From assembly GCF_900177815.1 (NCBI RefSeq), contig NZ_FXAZ01000005.1:310001-374000 (forward strand): a DNA stretch of 64,000 nt. Reading direction: 5' to 3'. The DNA is from Paenibacillus aquistagni. GTDB taxonomy: Bacteria; Bacillota; Bacilli; Paenibacillales; Paenibacillaceae. A program made the position numbers and the translations under genes. Positions 11,889 to 21,393 of this stretch are shown one piece after another. The notes beneath the pieces were generated by a model, which saw nothing but the letters and a program-made list of their open reading frames with translations, did no database searches and was not told the origin of the DNA. Position 1 is the stretch's first letter; each line of letters begins with the position of its first letter.

Positions 11889-11901
11889 TGACACCTTGTC
11901 A
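11889..11901. promoter_or_regulatory. Operator palindrome 2
   Basis: TGACA-CCT-TGTCA, the same half-sites as operator 1, just downstream of the expected transcription start. The pair brackets the promoter. Confidence 0.6.
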
Positions 11902-11936
11902 CATCAAGATGTCCACAGCCAGAAAGGTGATGCTCA

Positions 11937-13934
11937 TTGAACATGCTAGAACTAAATCAAATCTCTAAGAGCTACAAACTAGCTGATAATCAAGTCTTCC
12001 CTGCGCTTCGCGACATTAACATTTCCTTTAAAAAGGGAGAGCTTGTCTCTATCATCGGGGAATCAGGGAGCGGCAAGTCTACGCTCATGAATCTGATCGG
12101 CGGCCTTGACTCTGACTTTACCGGCAAGCTCTTGATTGAGGGACGCAATATTGGGGAATTCAGCAGCAAAGAGCTTGATGCTTACCGCAAGAACAAAGTG
12201 GGCTTTGTTTTTCAAAGCTTTAACCTGATCCCTCACCTGTCCGTCCTAGACAATGTAACCATCGCGATGACTTTATCGAACATTGGCAAAAGCGCACGAG
12301 TCGCACGCGCTGAGGAGATCCTTACCGAGGTCGGCCTCAAGGATCACATGAAGAAGAAGCCGAATCAGCTCTCTGGCGGTCAGAAGCAGCGGGTCGCCAT
12401 TGCACGAGCACTTATTAATGATCCTGATATTATTATCGCAGATGAACCCACCGGCTCTCTTGATTCTGAGACTACCGAGCAAATTCTTGAGCTGATTACG
12501 AATATCGCTCGCAAAGGCAAGCTCGTCATTATGGTGACCCATTCCGAGAAGGTCGCGAATCATTCAAGCCGCGTCGTCAAAATCGCGGATGGCCGCATTG
12601 TAGACGATATAAAAGGCATGGATATCGGCAGCGCCGCTTCGGAACGAGCTTCTATCAATAAGGGCAAGCAGAATCTAAGCATGCTGTCCGCCATTAAGCT
12701 TGCACTGAACAATATGAAAGAGAAGATGACTCGCAATGTGCTGATCGCAATCGGCGCCAGCATCGGGATTACGAGCGTCATTCTTATGCTGGCATTAGGC
12801 AATGGCGTAAAGGGTTATGTAACCGACCAAATGAACAGCATGACCAATCCCTTGGTTGTAGAAGTGAACATGCCCATTGAAGAAGAAGCTGCTATGAATC
12901 AGAATGAGAAAGGAACGGCGGAAGCCCCGCCAGGAATGCCTCCGATGGACCCAAGTGCCATGTTTGGCTCCTATACTCCTTTTGAGCAGAAAGATATGGA
13001 CAAGCTAAGCGATATTGACCATGTTGTCGAGGTGCAAAAAGGGCTGAATATCATGGCGCTTGGGACCAACATGATTCAGTATGAGGATAAGACGAGCCAG
13101 ATTCTTATGGTCTCCACCCTGTCAGAGAACGTAACGGAATCCAATATTGCGAAGGGAGCATATCCGGAAAAAGGAGAGATTCTCGTTAGCGAAGCGGTGG
13201 AGAAGGACCTTGGCCAAGATATAATTGGCAAAGAGGTTACAGTCACTCTGAAGCTGAACGAAGAGACCTACCAGGCTCCTCTGACCGTTAGCGGTATCTA
13301 TACAACAGGCAGTAATTTTGAAGGAACCTCGAATATGCAGATCATGTTTGCCAACTATGATGATCTAGTCGCGATTGGGGACAAGCATGACTTTGAGATT
13401 CAGCCTTCAACGTTGTATTTAATCAGTGATGATGTCGATCATACAGACAGCATCCGACAGGCTGTGGCTGACCTTGGTTACCGCGGTTCCGCGCAAGAGA
13501 TGATGGCTGATATGTTCCTTAGCATGCTGGACATGCTGTCTTATGTTCTGGCCGCCATCGCCGCCATCTCGTTAATTGTATCGGCTATTATGATTCTCGT
13601 CGTCCTGTATATCAGTGTCGTCGAGCGAACCAAAGAGATCGGGGTATTGAAAGCTATTGGAGCCAGATCCAAGGATATCCGCCGCATCTTCGTATCCGAA
13701 TCTTTCCTGATTGGCTTGCTAAGTGGCCTCATGGGCATCTTGTTTGCCCTGCTGGCCATGATGATCGTTAATCCAATCACAACGAATCTATTCAGCTTCA
13801 ATCTTGTGGTCATCGAACCGATATACATGATCGCGGGCATTGTCATCAGCGTCTTGATCAGCATGGCAGCAGGCATTATTCCAGCCGGCATGGCTGCTAA
13901 GCTTGACCCAGTTGAATCGTTGCGTCGCGAGTAG
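11937..13934 (+). CDS. MacB-like ABC transporter, fused ATPase and permease
   Basis: 665 residues. The N-terminal ATPase (about 1-225) has Walker A 'GESGSGKST', signature 'LSGGQKQR' and Walker B 'IIADEPTGSLD'. It is followed by a membrane helix near 265-285, a large extracytoplasmic MacB-type domain, and three C-terminal FtsX-type helices (about 520-655). Bacilli usually encode these two halves separately, so the single-chain form is notable. Such systems are associated with peptide or antibiotic stress. The TTG at 11937 is seven bases after an AGGTG site; ATG at 11943 is an alternative. It is co-transcribed with the downstream TetR gene. Confidence 0.9.
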   Translation: MNMLELNQISKSYKLADNQVFPALRDINISFKKGELVSIIGESGSGKSTLMNLIGGLDSDFTGKLLIEGRNIGEFSSKELDAYRKNKVGFVFQSFNLIPHLSVLDNVTIAMTLSNIGKSARVARAEEILTEVGLKDHMKKKPNQLSGGQKQRVAIARALINDPDIIIADEPTGSLDSETTEQILELITNIARKGKLVIMVTHSEKVANHSSRVVKIADGRIVDDIKGMDIGSAASERASINKGKQNLSMLSAIKLALNNMKEKMTRNVLIAIGASIGITSVILMLALGNGVKGYVTDQMNSMTNPLVVEVNMPIEEEAAMNQNEKGTAEAPPGMPPMDPSAMFGSYTPFEQKDMDKLSDIDHVVEVQKGLNIMALGTNMIQYEDKTSQILMVSTLSENVTESNIAKGAYPEKGEILVSEAVEKDLGQDIIGKEVTVTLKLNEETYQAPLTVSGIYTTGSNFEGTSNMQIMFANYDDLVAIGDKHDFEIQPSTLYLISDDVDHTDSIRQAVADLGYRGSAQEMMADMFLSMLDMLSYVLAAIAAISLIVSAIMILVVLYISVVERTKEIGVLKAIGARSKDIRRIFVSESFLIGLLSGLMGILFALLAMMIVNPITTNLFSFNLVVIEPIYMIAGIVISVLISMAAGIIPAGMAAKLDPVESLRRE

Positions 13935-13978
13935 TCACAATAGGAATGGAGCACATCTAAGTGAAAGGAGGTCCTCTA

Positions 13979-14611
13979 GTGCCCAGCCAAACCTTCTATA
14001 ACCTGCCAGTGGACAAGCGAGCTACCATCATGAACGCTTCCAAGCAAGAGTTCAGTGAATATACCTTTCATGAGGCGTCCATCAATCGAATCATTAAGAA
14101 GGCTCAAATCTCGCGCGGCAGCTTCTATATGTATTTTGAGAACAAAGAGGATCTGTTTCTCTATATTATGGATGAGTATCAGGCGAGGATTATGAAGCCG
14201 TTGTTTGCTAAGCTGAATGAGCAGGTCTTTGATCCTTATGCCTTTTTAGTCAGCATATTTGATCAGGTCACCTCTGGCGAAGGATTCGAGGAGGACAAGG
14301 AGCTGTTTATCGGCACAGTACGAAAAATGAACATGGAGATCGCAAGCCATCTGTTGAACTTCATGGACCCAGAGGAGCTTAAGAAGCGAAGCTGCCTGTT
14401 TAAGGAGCTCAAGCAGGATGCTCTCCCTCCGCGCTTATGCAAGGAGCAGACCAGAAACTTCGTCGAACTCCTGAAAAATATGCTCATGTCCGCCATTACG
14501 TCTGTGTTCTCTGACGTATGCACTGTCGATCAAGCAAGAGAGGATCTTGAAATGCGAATCCGGATCGTGCGTTTTGGTATTGAGAACCTCGCCTCTTCCT
14601 CAACGGAATGA
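13979..14611 (+). CDS. TetR/AcrR family repressor
   Basis: 210 residues. The N-terminal helix-turn-helix region reads 'ASINRIIKKAQISRGSFYMY' followed by 'FENKEDLF', the standard TetR DNA-binding pattern. The C-terminal ligand domain is not diagnostic. The start is a GTG six bases after a strong AAAGGAGGT; the frame is open a few codons further upstream, but those codons overlap the binding site. It lies 44 bases after the ABC fusion gene and shares its promoter. The two palindromes at that promoter are therefore probably its operators, giving autoregulation and de-repression by a transported compound. Confidence 0.9.
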   Translation: MPSQTFYNLPVDKRATIMNASKQEFSEYTFHEASINRIIKKAQISRGSFYMYFENKEDLFLYIMDEYQARIMKPLFAKLNEQVFDPYAFLVSIFDQVTSGEGFEEDKELFIGTVRKMNMEIASHLLNFMDPEELKKRSCLFKELKQDALPPRLCKEQTRNFVELLKNMLMSAITSVFSDVCTVDQAREDLEMRIRIVRFGIENLASSSTE

Positions 14612-14651
14612 TCGTTTCCATAGCCGTTCCTCATATAATAGCAGCACATGC

Positions 14652-14674
14652 AGCCACCTTCGGGTGGCTTTTTT
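14652..14674 (+). terminator. Terminator of the ABC fusion/TetR operon
   Basis: AGCCACC-TTCG-GGTGGCT stem-loop followed by a run of six T. A textbook terminator. Confidence 0.9.
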
Positions 14675-14772
14675 CAAGTACATAACTGATTGTCGATTGA
14701 ATATATTGAAATAGAAACGCCTGCTTCACATATCAACCATTCAATCGCTTCTTGGATGCTGGAGGTGACGAT

Positions 14773-15924
14773 ATGAACCGCAATTCTTTTATCGTATCTC
14801 GAGAGGATTGGTCTTTGCATCGTAAAGGGTATCAGGATCAAGCACGCCATCAGCAGAAGGTCCGCGATGCCATTAAGCAAAACCTTCCCGATCTCGTTAC
14901 AGAAGAGAATATCATTATGTCTGACGGCAAACAGATCATAAAGGTTCCGATACGAAGCTTGGATGAATTTCGATTTATGTATAACTACAATAAGAAGAAG
15001 CATGTCGGGCAAGGAGATGGAGACAGTCAGGTCGGAGACGTGCTTGGCACAGACAGAGAAGCTCAAGGCCCTGGAAAGGGACAGAAGGCAGGCGATCAGC
15101 CCGGTGCCGATGTCGTAGAAGCAGAGATCAGCATTGCTGAGCTTGAAAATATGCTGTTTGAAGAGCTGGAGCTTCCTAATCTGAAGCAAAAGGACAAGGA
15201 TCAGCTTGAGATTACCGACATTCGCTTCAACGACATTCGCAAGAAAGGAATTATGTCGAACATCGATAAGAAGAGGACGATCCTTGAGAACCTGCGGCGC
15301 AATGCGCTGACAGGCAAGCCAGGCATCCATGGCATCTCTCCAGATGATCTAAGATTCAAGACCTGGGAAGAGATCGTGAAGCCGCACTCCAATGCGGTCA
15401 TTATTGCCATGATGGATACTTCAGGGTCTATGGGCTCCTTTGAGAAATACTGTGCCCGAAGCTTCTTCTTCTGGATGACCCGCTTCCTCAGACGCCAATA
15501 TGAAAAGGTAGAGATCGTATTCATCGCGCATCATACGGAAGCGAAGGAAGTATCTGAGGAGGACTTCTTCACACGCGGCGAGAGCGGGGGCACGATCTGC
15601 TCTTCTGCTTACATGAAGGCGCTTGAGATCATTGATCAGAGGTATCCGACATCAAGCTATAACATCTACCCGTTCCATTTCTCTGATGGAGACAATCTGA
15701 CGAGCGACAACGAGCGATGCGTGAAGCTGATTGGCGAGCTGTTGAAGCGCACCAATATGTTCGGCTATGGCGAGGTCAATCAATACAACCGCAGCAGTAC
15801 GCTAATGTCGGCCTATCGCAATATTAAATACCCCGACTTTATGCATTATGTCATCAAAGAGAAGGCAGAGGTGTACCGAGCGTTGAAGCATTTCTTCAAA
15901 AAGCAGCCCGCAGGAGTCAAATAA
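14773..15924 (+). CDS. yhbH: YhbH, sporulation-associated DUF444 protein
   Basis: 383 residues, DUF444 family, starting [19 protein letters not shown] after GGAGG. The N-terminal half is charged, with a Gly-rich linker around residues 80-115. The C-terminal half is a von Willebrand A-like domain whose metal site reads '[10 protein letters not shown]', followed by '[17 protein letters not shown]'. B. subtilis yhbH belongs to the sporulation sigma-E regulon, next to prkA. Here it stands alone, with prkA about 28 kb away and spoVR about 8 kb away. Molecular function is unknown; the three proteins are believed to act together. Confidence 0.93.
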   Translation: MNRNSFIVSREDWSLHRKGYQDQARHQQKVRDAIKQNLPDLVTEENIIMSDGKQIIKVPIRSLDEFRFMYNYNKKKHVGQGDGDSQVGDVLGTDREAQGPGKGQKAGDQPGADVVEAEISIAELENMLFEELELPNLKQKDKDQLEITDIRFNDIRKKGIMSNIDKKRTILENLRRNALTGKPGIHGISPDDLRFKTWEEIVKPHSNAVIIAMMDTSGSMGSFEKYCARSFFFWMTRFLRRQYEKVEIVFIAHHTEAKEVSEEDFFTRGESGGTICSSAYMKALEIIDQRYPTSSYNIYPFHFSDGDNLTSDNERCVKLIGELLKRTNMFGYGEVNQYNRSSTLMSAYRNIKYPDFMHYVIKEKAEVYRALKHFFKKQPAGVK

Positions 15925-15979
15925 GTTTAATTTGCCTTGTGCAGCAGGTGTCAAAAAAAACGTTTCCAGCAGTGAGCAA

Positions 15980-16015
15980 GCGCAGCATCCGGTCTTCAAA
16001 GATCGGATGCTGCGC
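15980..16015. terminator. Strong hairpin after yhbH
   Basis: A perfect 12-base-pair stem (GCGCAGCATCCG with its complement) and a 12-base loop. There is no U-tract on either side, so termination is plausible but not certain. Confidence 0.45.
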
Positions 16016-16179
16016 CTCTATATGTGCACCATACAGAAGGCGCATGCCGAATAGCGCTGTGTACACAGCCCTCCCACTGTCTTCCCACTATGCTTGCCCC
16101 CTCCTTCAGATTGGATTAACATGGATATTAGATTCTCTGCATCATAACTGACCCATCATACACGAAGGAGTGAACGACA

Positions 16180-18204
16180 TTGACACATAAGCGCGGCATC
16201 AACTCGGACGATTTGTTTCGCATCACATGGGTAAGCGATCCTAGCATCAGTACATATCAGGGTCATCTCGCATACGTCTCGAAGAACGTAAATGAAAAGC
16301 AGGATGGCTACGCTACCCATATTCGCCTTCTGCATCCGGAGACGATGGAGAACATCTCCTTTACAGCAGGTGAACAGGATCACTCTCCTGCATGGTCAAA
16401 AGACGGCACAAAGCTTGCCTTCATACGCAAGGTAAAGGATAAGCCGCAGGTATGGGTGATGCCTCTATTCGGCGGAGAAGCCGTGGCGGTTACGAAGCTT
16501 CAGCATGGCGTGAGCCAGTTCCAGTGGTCGCCTAATGGCGAAGCCCTTCTCATTAAATCGCAAGTTGATCCGAAAGATAAAGAGAGCACCCTTTCCGCTC
16601 CGTCCTCCCAAGGCAAATTAGACGAGCCAGAACCTAAGAAAAAACAAGAAGCCATCGTGGTCGATCGCATTCGCTACAAGTCTGACGGCGGAGGTTTGTG
16701 GAACGGCAGACGCAGCCATCTTTTCCTCGTGGATCTTAAGACGAAGCAGACGACAACGCTAACGACTGGCGATTACGATATTGGCGACTATGCATGGTCT
16801 CCTGATGGGAATCAGATCGTATTTGTCGCCAAAGCTCCCGAAGCGAACGAATCCCAGCATGATCTTGACATGAAGGACACGAATGATCTATACATGATCG
16901 ATCTTAGCGGCGAGGGCCTGCGCAAGCTTAGCGCTTCCACGATGAGCATCCGAACGATTACCTTTTCCAATGACGGCTCAGCACTCGCATTCCATGCAAG
17001 CGATCGTTCCTACCATAACGCAACGCAGGTTCGACTATATACCATGCAGCTTGAAGACGGGACCGTGACCTGCCTGAGTGAGGCACTGGATCGGCCAATC
17101 GGACATTATGCGGTCAGTGATATGCGTTCGCATATCAGCACAACAGGTCCCGTGTACAGCAAGGATGGCGCTTCAATCTACAGCCTCGTCACGACTGACG
17201 GAAGTGTTCAGCTCGCTTCCTTCGCTGTAGACGGCAGCGGCATGGACATGCTGACAGAGGGACCACGGGAAATCTATCAATTTGCCGTTATCGATCACGA
17301 TACACTTGTCCTCGCCTCGGCTGATCCGCTTCATCCCGGGGAGCTGTATCGTTTCACTTTAAGCAGCCGTGCGCTTATTCCATTAACACGTTCCAACGAT
17401 GAGCTGTGGGATGAAGTTGAGCTTAGCACGCCTGAGAGCTTCTCCTTCACCGCAAGCGACGGCGAATCCATTCAAGCTTGGATCATGAAGCCGATTGGAT
17501 TCCACGAAGGCAGCAAGGTACCGACGGTGCTGGAGATCCACGGCGGCCCTCATGCGATGTATGCCCATACCTTCATGCATGAGTTTCAACTGCTGGCTTC
17601 ACGTGGATATGCAGTCGTGTTCTGCAATCCGCGCGGAGGTCATGGCTATGGCCAGCTGCACGTTAATGCGGTGCGCGGTGACTACGGCGGTCGCGATTAT
17701 CAGGATATCATGGAAGCCATGGACCATGCGCTTAAGACCTATAGCTTCATTGATGCGACCAGACTAGGCGTAACCGGCGGAAGCTATGGCGGCTTCATGA
17801 CGAACTGGATCGTGGGACATACGAATCGCTTCAAGGCAGCCGTGACACAGCGCTCCATCTCGAACTGGATCTCTTTCTACGGAGTCAGCGACATTGGCTT
17901 TCACTTCTCAGAGGATCAGATCGGAGGCAATCCATGGCAGCATCTTGAGCTTCTATGGAAGCATTCTCCGATCGCTTATGTCGAGCAAGTGGAGACCCCG
18001 CTGTTGATTCTCCATGGCGAGCAGGATTTGAGATGCCCGATCGAGCAGGCCGAGCAGCTGTTCACAGCGCTCAAGCGTCTAGGCAAAGAGACACGCTTCG
18101 TTCGCTTCCCGAATTCGAACCATGAGCTGTCCCGCGGAGGGCATCCGGGTCTTCGAACGCAGCGCTTAGAGCATATTGTGGGCTGGTTTGATACGCATCT
18201 GTAG
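16180..18204 (+). CDS. S9 family serine peptidase (acylaminoacyl-peptidase type)
   Basis: 674 residues. The N-terminal part (to about 400) is a beta-propeller with repeated 'PAWSKDGTKLAF'-like blades. The C-terminal alpha/beta-hydrolase domain carries the triad: Ser535 in 'GGSYGGFMTNW', Asp616 in 'HGEQDLRCP' and His648 in 'NSNHELSRGG'. Members remove acylated residues or cleave small peptides in the cytosol. No signal peptide is seen. The start is a TTG nine bases after GAAGGAG. It is a single-gene unit between yhbH and a two-way terminator. Confidence 0.93.
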   Translation: MTHKRGINSDDLFRITWVSDPSISTYQGHLAYVSKNVNEKQDGYATHIRLLHPETMENISFTAGEQDHSPAWSKDGTKLAFIRKVKDKPQVWVMPLFGGEAVAVTKLQHGVSQFQWSPNGEALLIKSQVDPKDKESTLSAPSSQGKLDEPEPKKKQEAIVVDRIRYKSDGGGLWNGRRSHLFLVDLKTKQTTTLTTGDYDIGDYAWSPDGNQIVFVAKAPEANESQHDLDMKDTNDLYMIDLSGEGLRKLSASTMSIRTITFSNDGSALAFHASDRSYHNATQVRLYTMQLEDGTVTCLSEALDRPIGHYAVSDMRSHISTTGPVYSKDGASIYSLVTTDGSVQLASFAVDGSGMDMLTEGPREIYQFAVIDHDTLVLASADPLHPGELYRFTLSSRALIPLTRSNDELWDEVELSTPESFSFTASDGESIQAWIMKPIGFHEGSKVPTVLEIHGGPHAMYAHTFMHEFQLLASRGYAVVFCNPRGGHGYGQLHVNAVRGDYGGRDYQDIMEAMDHALKTYSFIDATRLGVTGGSYGGFMTNWIVGHTNRFKAAVTQRSISNWISFYGVSDIGFHFSEDQIGGNPWQHLELLWKHSPIAYVEQVETPLLILHGEQDLRCPIEQAEQLFTALKRLGKETRFVRFPNSNHELSRGGHPGLRTQRLEHIVGWFDTHL

Positions 18205-18343
18205 TCGAGACTGATGAGTTTACCGCTATCCGAATCCACCAAAAGCGAGCGCATGCATTTAAGGATAGGTTCTATCATCAAATAGAGCGCTGGTCTCGTC
18301 TATGTCAAAACTTATAAATGGTATAAATTGATATATGACAACA

Positions 18344-18392
18344 AAGACCTCCAACCGCTACCCTTAACCGGGTACGACTGGAGGTCTTCTCA
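18344..18392. terminator. Two-way terminator
   Basis: AAGACCTCCA/TGGAGGTCTT stem with an inner TACCC/GGGTA stem, placed between converging genes. Both flanks are T/A-rich. Confidence 0.65.
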
Positions 18393-18434
18393 TTTCAATA
18401 GGAGCAGCACATTCGCAGCATGCCCTTTATTTCA

Positions 18435-18923
18435 TTACTTCCCTGCAATAGCAAGGCCAAGCTCAGATAATAGCGCGCTTCCTAGATAAGTGCCTAGGAA
18501 CACAAAGATCGCCACGATGCCGACGCGCCACGATGTGCGTCTTAAGTCCACAAGACGGTTCGCTACTGAAATGCCGGCGAACGTCAACACCGGCGTTGTA
18601 ATCGACAAGAAATCAACCGCTTGAATCGCCTTGATCGGAAATTCAAACAATAAGCAGCATACCAAGGAGATGATAGATACCCAGCCAAGCACTGGGAACT
18701 CCTGCAAGAAGCGCACAGGTACCTTTTTCATCACGTCAGAAAGCAGCACACCGGCAAATGCAAATGTCCAAAGCGTAATCAAACCATAAAAGGTCATCGC
18801 CGAAATCGGCGCGGCAGCCTCGCCATTGAACCAAATCTTCACCTGCTGGGTAAATAGAATCAAGCCTACACTGAGCAGCAGAACGAGCGCATATTTGAGA
18901 TATTTATTCATGTTCGTTTCCAT
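18435..18923 (-). CDS. Four-helix membrane protein, partner of DUF3100 protein
   Basis: 162 residues with about four membrane helices ('YALVLLLSVGLILF', 'LITLWTFAFAGVLL', 'WVSIISLVCCLLF', 'VGIVAIFVFLGTYLGSALL'). I do not recognise a characterised family. Its ATG overlaps the DUF3100 stop as TAATG and has GAGG in front, so the two are translationally coupled. It is the last gene of a three-gene unit headed by an M20 amidohydrolase. The likely role is a subunit of a transporter with the DUF3100 protein; this is inferred from coupling and topology only. Confidence 0.8.
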   Translation of the reverse strand: METNMNKYLKYALVLLLSVGLILFTQQVKIWFNGEAAAPISAMTFYGLITLWTFAFAGVLLSDVMKKVPVRFLQEFPVLGWVSIISLVCCLLFEFPIKAIQAVDFLSITTPVLTFAGISVANRLVDLRRTSWRVGIVAIFVFLGTYLGSALLSELGLAIAGK

Positions 18924-19729
18924 TATTGTTTACCTCGCTTCACCATCTTGTTGTACATGAAACGCTGCAGCGGCACTGCAAGGAATACCATCGTATAGGT
19001 TCCTAGGAAGCTTGTAAGCAGTTGGCTGGCCGAAGCATAGGCGCGAATCGTTTCCGCTTGATCCGGCACTTGTGCAATAAGGGCGGAAGAAGCTGCTGTC
19101 ATCATGCTGGCAGAGCCTACGCCAGAAGACATAGCAAGTGCTTCAACACTGAAGCCTAGTCCAAGCAGGATAGGTGCAATAATGCTGAACACAATGGTTC
19201 CGAACAATGTCCCGATAATGTAAAGCGACAACACGCCGCGGCCTTCGTCCGAGTTAAGCGTGTATTTCTCAGAAATGTAAGCTAGCTCCCCTTCGCGGCC
19301 AATACCGAGCGTCGCACCGATTGCTTCACGGCGAAGTCCAATCAGAATCGCGATCGGAAGACCGATCAGCACCGTTCCCAGGTTACCGAACTCCTGAATA
19401 ATGAATACCCAGCCGATGGACAAGATCTCTTTAATCTTAGGCGCCACATCGGCCCCGTAGCGAGCCATCAGCGGGAGCATGATAAAGATCAAGTATTTCC
19501 CCGCAAAGGATACGTTGAATTCGCTGTAAATGCGCTTGAATATTCCCTTACGGAACACCTTCATGCCAAGAACCATCGTTATGATGATCGCAAATACGAG
19601 CGGCAGCAGGCCGATCTTGAATGACCCCACCGTGACCGATTGAAAGCCGATTCGCTCTGCAGCAGCAATGACCAGCAGTGCAAAGGCTAAGAATAACACA
19701 AAGTTAACCACTTTCCCCTTATCCTTCAT
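18923..19729 (-). CDS. DUF3100 multi-helix membrane protein
   Basis: 268 residues with seven or eight predicted helices. The region 'AMSSGVGSASMMTAASSALI' is a conserved, small-residue-rich stretch like those lining transport paths in ion-coupled carriers. It matches my recollection of DUF3100 proteins, which have no firm function. It lies 42 bases after the amidohydrolase and overlaps the next gene by one base. The arrangement hydrolase plus two membrane proteins suggests uptake of an N-acylated or amide substrate that the hydrolase then cleaves. Confidence 0.82.
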   Translation of the reverse strand: MKDKGKVVNFVLFLAFALLVIAAAERIGFQSVTVGSFKIGLLPLVFAIIITMVLGMKVFRKGIFKRIYSEFNVSFAGKYLIFIMLPLMARYGADVAPKIKEILSIGWVFIIQEFGNLGTVLIGLPIAILIGLRREAIGATLGIGREGELAYISEKYTLNSDEGRGVLSLYIIGTLFGTIVFSIIAPILLGLGFSVEALAMSSGVGSASMMTAASSALIAQVPDQAETIRAYASASQLLTSFLGTYTMVFLAVPLQRFMYNKMVKRGKQ

Positions 19730-19771
19730 GATTGTAATCCTTGTCCCCTCTTCTTCATCATGTTGTATTGA

Positions 19772-21037
19772 CTAGTTGCTTGCGATCGATTGAATCAATT
19801 GAGCATACTGTTCGTACGAGCGCTTATAGAGCTTACTTTTATCCAGCTTGCCGCTCATTTGCTCCAGCACCTGCAGCAAATAACGCGGGAAGATTTCAAA
19901 TAAATATTCGGGATCTACATCCTTGAAGTCATCGCCATGAATCGTACCTGTGAAGCCGCTGTGGCCAATCTGAATACATGGAATCATGTAGGACAGGTCT
20001 CCGATGTCGCCTGCTGCACTAATCGCGTTATTGTTCCAAATGTCCGCAATCTCATCATTCTCATGGAAGGCTTGGATTGCAAACTCGGACAAATACCGAT
20101 CCTGAACAAATGGCAGATAGCCCATCTGCGTATCAACTTCAACCTCTCCTTGGAGAGCAAGCGCACTGCCTCTTGCTGCATCGTCAAGGCGGCAAGCCAC
20201 CTCTTGCATGTATTCCACCGTCTGGGTACGAAGATCCGTACCAACGGTAATCCAGTTAGGGATAACATTGGTCGACATATCCGTTCCCATCACAATCGGA
20301 TTAATGCGCACCATCTCGCTGTCCTTCAGCTGCTGACGGCTTAAGCCGACTGCGGTATTGAACAGTGTTGACATGCTGTACGCATTATGGGCTGAGAACG
20401 GGTCGAAGCCAGCATGGGTTGCTTTGCCCTTGAAAGTATACTTTTTATACAGGAAGCCTGCCAGATTGCAATTGACTTCAATCGTTCTACGCTCAAACTC
20501 ATTGCCGATCGCATGCACGCAAATGCCGATATCGATATCATCGAACACGCCCAGCTTCATCGCCTCAGGCTTGCCGCCATAGTAGGTAATCATATTCTGC
20601 TTCAGCAGTTCATCGCGATAAGCCAAGTCCAAATATTCTTCAGCAGGCACAAAGATGAAGGTTAATGTGAAATCAAACGACTCATAGCGCTTCGTCTCAT
20701 ACAATACCTTGTACAGTGCGAGTGCAATGGCTACTTGTGTATAGTGTCCACAGTTGTGCGCAGCTCCTGTTTCTTTGTCTGCATGCCAGTGTGTTGGCGC
20801 ATATACCGCATCGAGCTCTGCGATAAATGCCACATTCAGCGCCTTGCCTTTGCCTTCGCCAAGCACTGTCTTCATCCCTGTCGTGCTGAATTCCTCTATT
20901 TGAACCTCAGGATTCACTTTTCGCAGGAAGGAAGCAACCGTTTCTTTGGTTTTATGCTCCTTGTATCCAAGCTCTGGATTGTCAAAAATAGTGCGTGCGA
21001 TGTGAAGGATCTCTTCATATTGGGTTTTAAAATTCAT
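19772..21037 (-). CDS. M20-family amidohydrolase (AbgB/IAA-amino acid hydrolase type)
   Basis: 421 residues. Metal-site and family motifs visible are 'HNCGHYTQVAIAL', 'FVPAEEYLDL' and 'KGKATHAGFDPFSAHNA', the last belonging to the dimerisation domain. Related enzymes split amide bonds such as N-acyl- or p-aminobenzoyl-amino acids using two metal ions. There is no signal peptide, so it acts in the cytosol. It is the first gene of a three-gene operon with two membrane proteins, and a sigma-A promoter lies about 85 bases upstream. The substrate is not deducible from the sequence. Confidence 0.88.
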   Translation of the reverse strand: MNFKTQYEEILHIARTIFDNPELGYKEHKTKETVASFLRKVNPEVQIEEFSTTGMKTVLGEGKGKALNVAFIAELDAVYAPTHWHADKETGAAHNCGHYTQVAIALALYKVLYETKRYESFDFTLTFIFVPAEEYLDLAYRDELLKQNMITYYGGKPEAMKLGVFDDIDIGICVHAIGNEFERRTIEVNCNLAGFLYKKYTFKGKATHAGFDPFSAHNAYSMSTLFNTAVGLSRQQLKDSEMVRINPIVMGTDMSTNVIPNWITVGTDLRTQTVEYMQEVACRLDDAARGSALALQGEVEVDTQMGYLPFVQDRYLSEFAIQAFHENDEIADIWNNNAISAAGDIGDLSYMIPCIQIGHSGFTGTIHGDDFKDVDPEYLFEIFPRYLLQVLEQMSGKLDKSKLYKRSYEQYAQLIQSIASN

Positions 21038-21118
21038 CTGTATCGATCCTCGCTTCTCTATAGTCTGTAAAGGTGCCTGTTAATCTCTGAAACCGAACAA
21101 AAATCACTTTCGATTTAC

Positions 21119-21148
21119 ATATTAACGATTTCCCATGCATTTCGTCAA
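21119..21148 (-). promoter_or_regulatory. Promoter of the amidohydrolase/DUF3100 operon
   Basis: TTGACG (21143-21148) and TAATAT (21119-21124) on the minus strand with an 18-base spacer. Beyond it, 21149-21308 is AT-rich with no feature I can name. Confidence 0.6.
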
Positions 21149-21308
21149 TGATTTTTGCGCAAATGCAAACATTTTACACCTTACTTTTGAATAATGTACG
21201 GTTTTAGACACTTAATCCCTTACACAAAATTCCTTCTTTGCCGGGAATATGGAGTGAATGGGCTAGCCAAGCTGTTCATCTTCAATAACTCTTCTATGTA
21301 TATGAAGC

Positions 21309-21356
21309 AAGCCTAAGAGGATCTTGATGAAGCGTATGTATGGTTCTCTTAGGCTT
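21309..21356 (-). terminator. Terminator of the FAD amine-oxidase-like gene
   Basis: 11-base-pair stem AAGCCTAAGAG with its complement around a 26-base loop. The T-tract is weak. Confidence 0.5.
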
Positions 21357-21393
21357 ATCTTGTTCAGCATTCGTCTTCCGCATGCAAGAAGGC

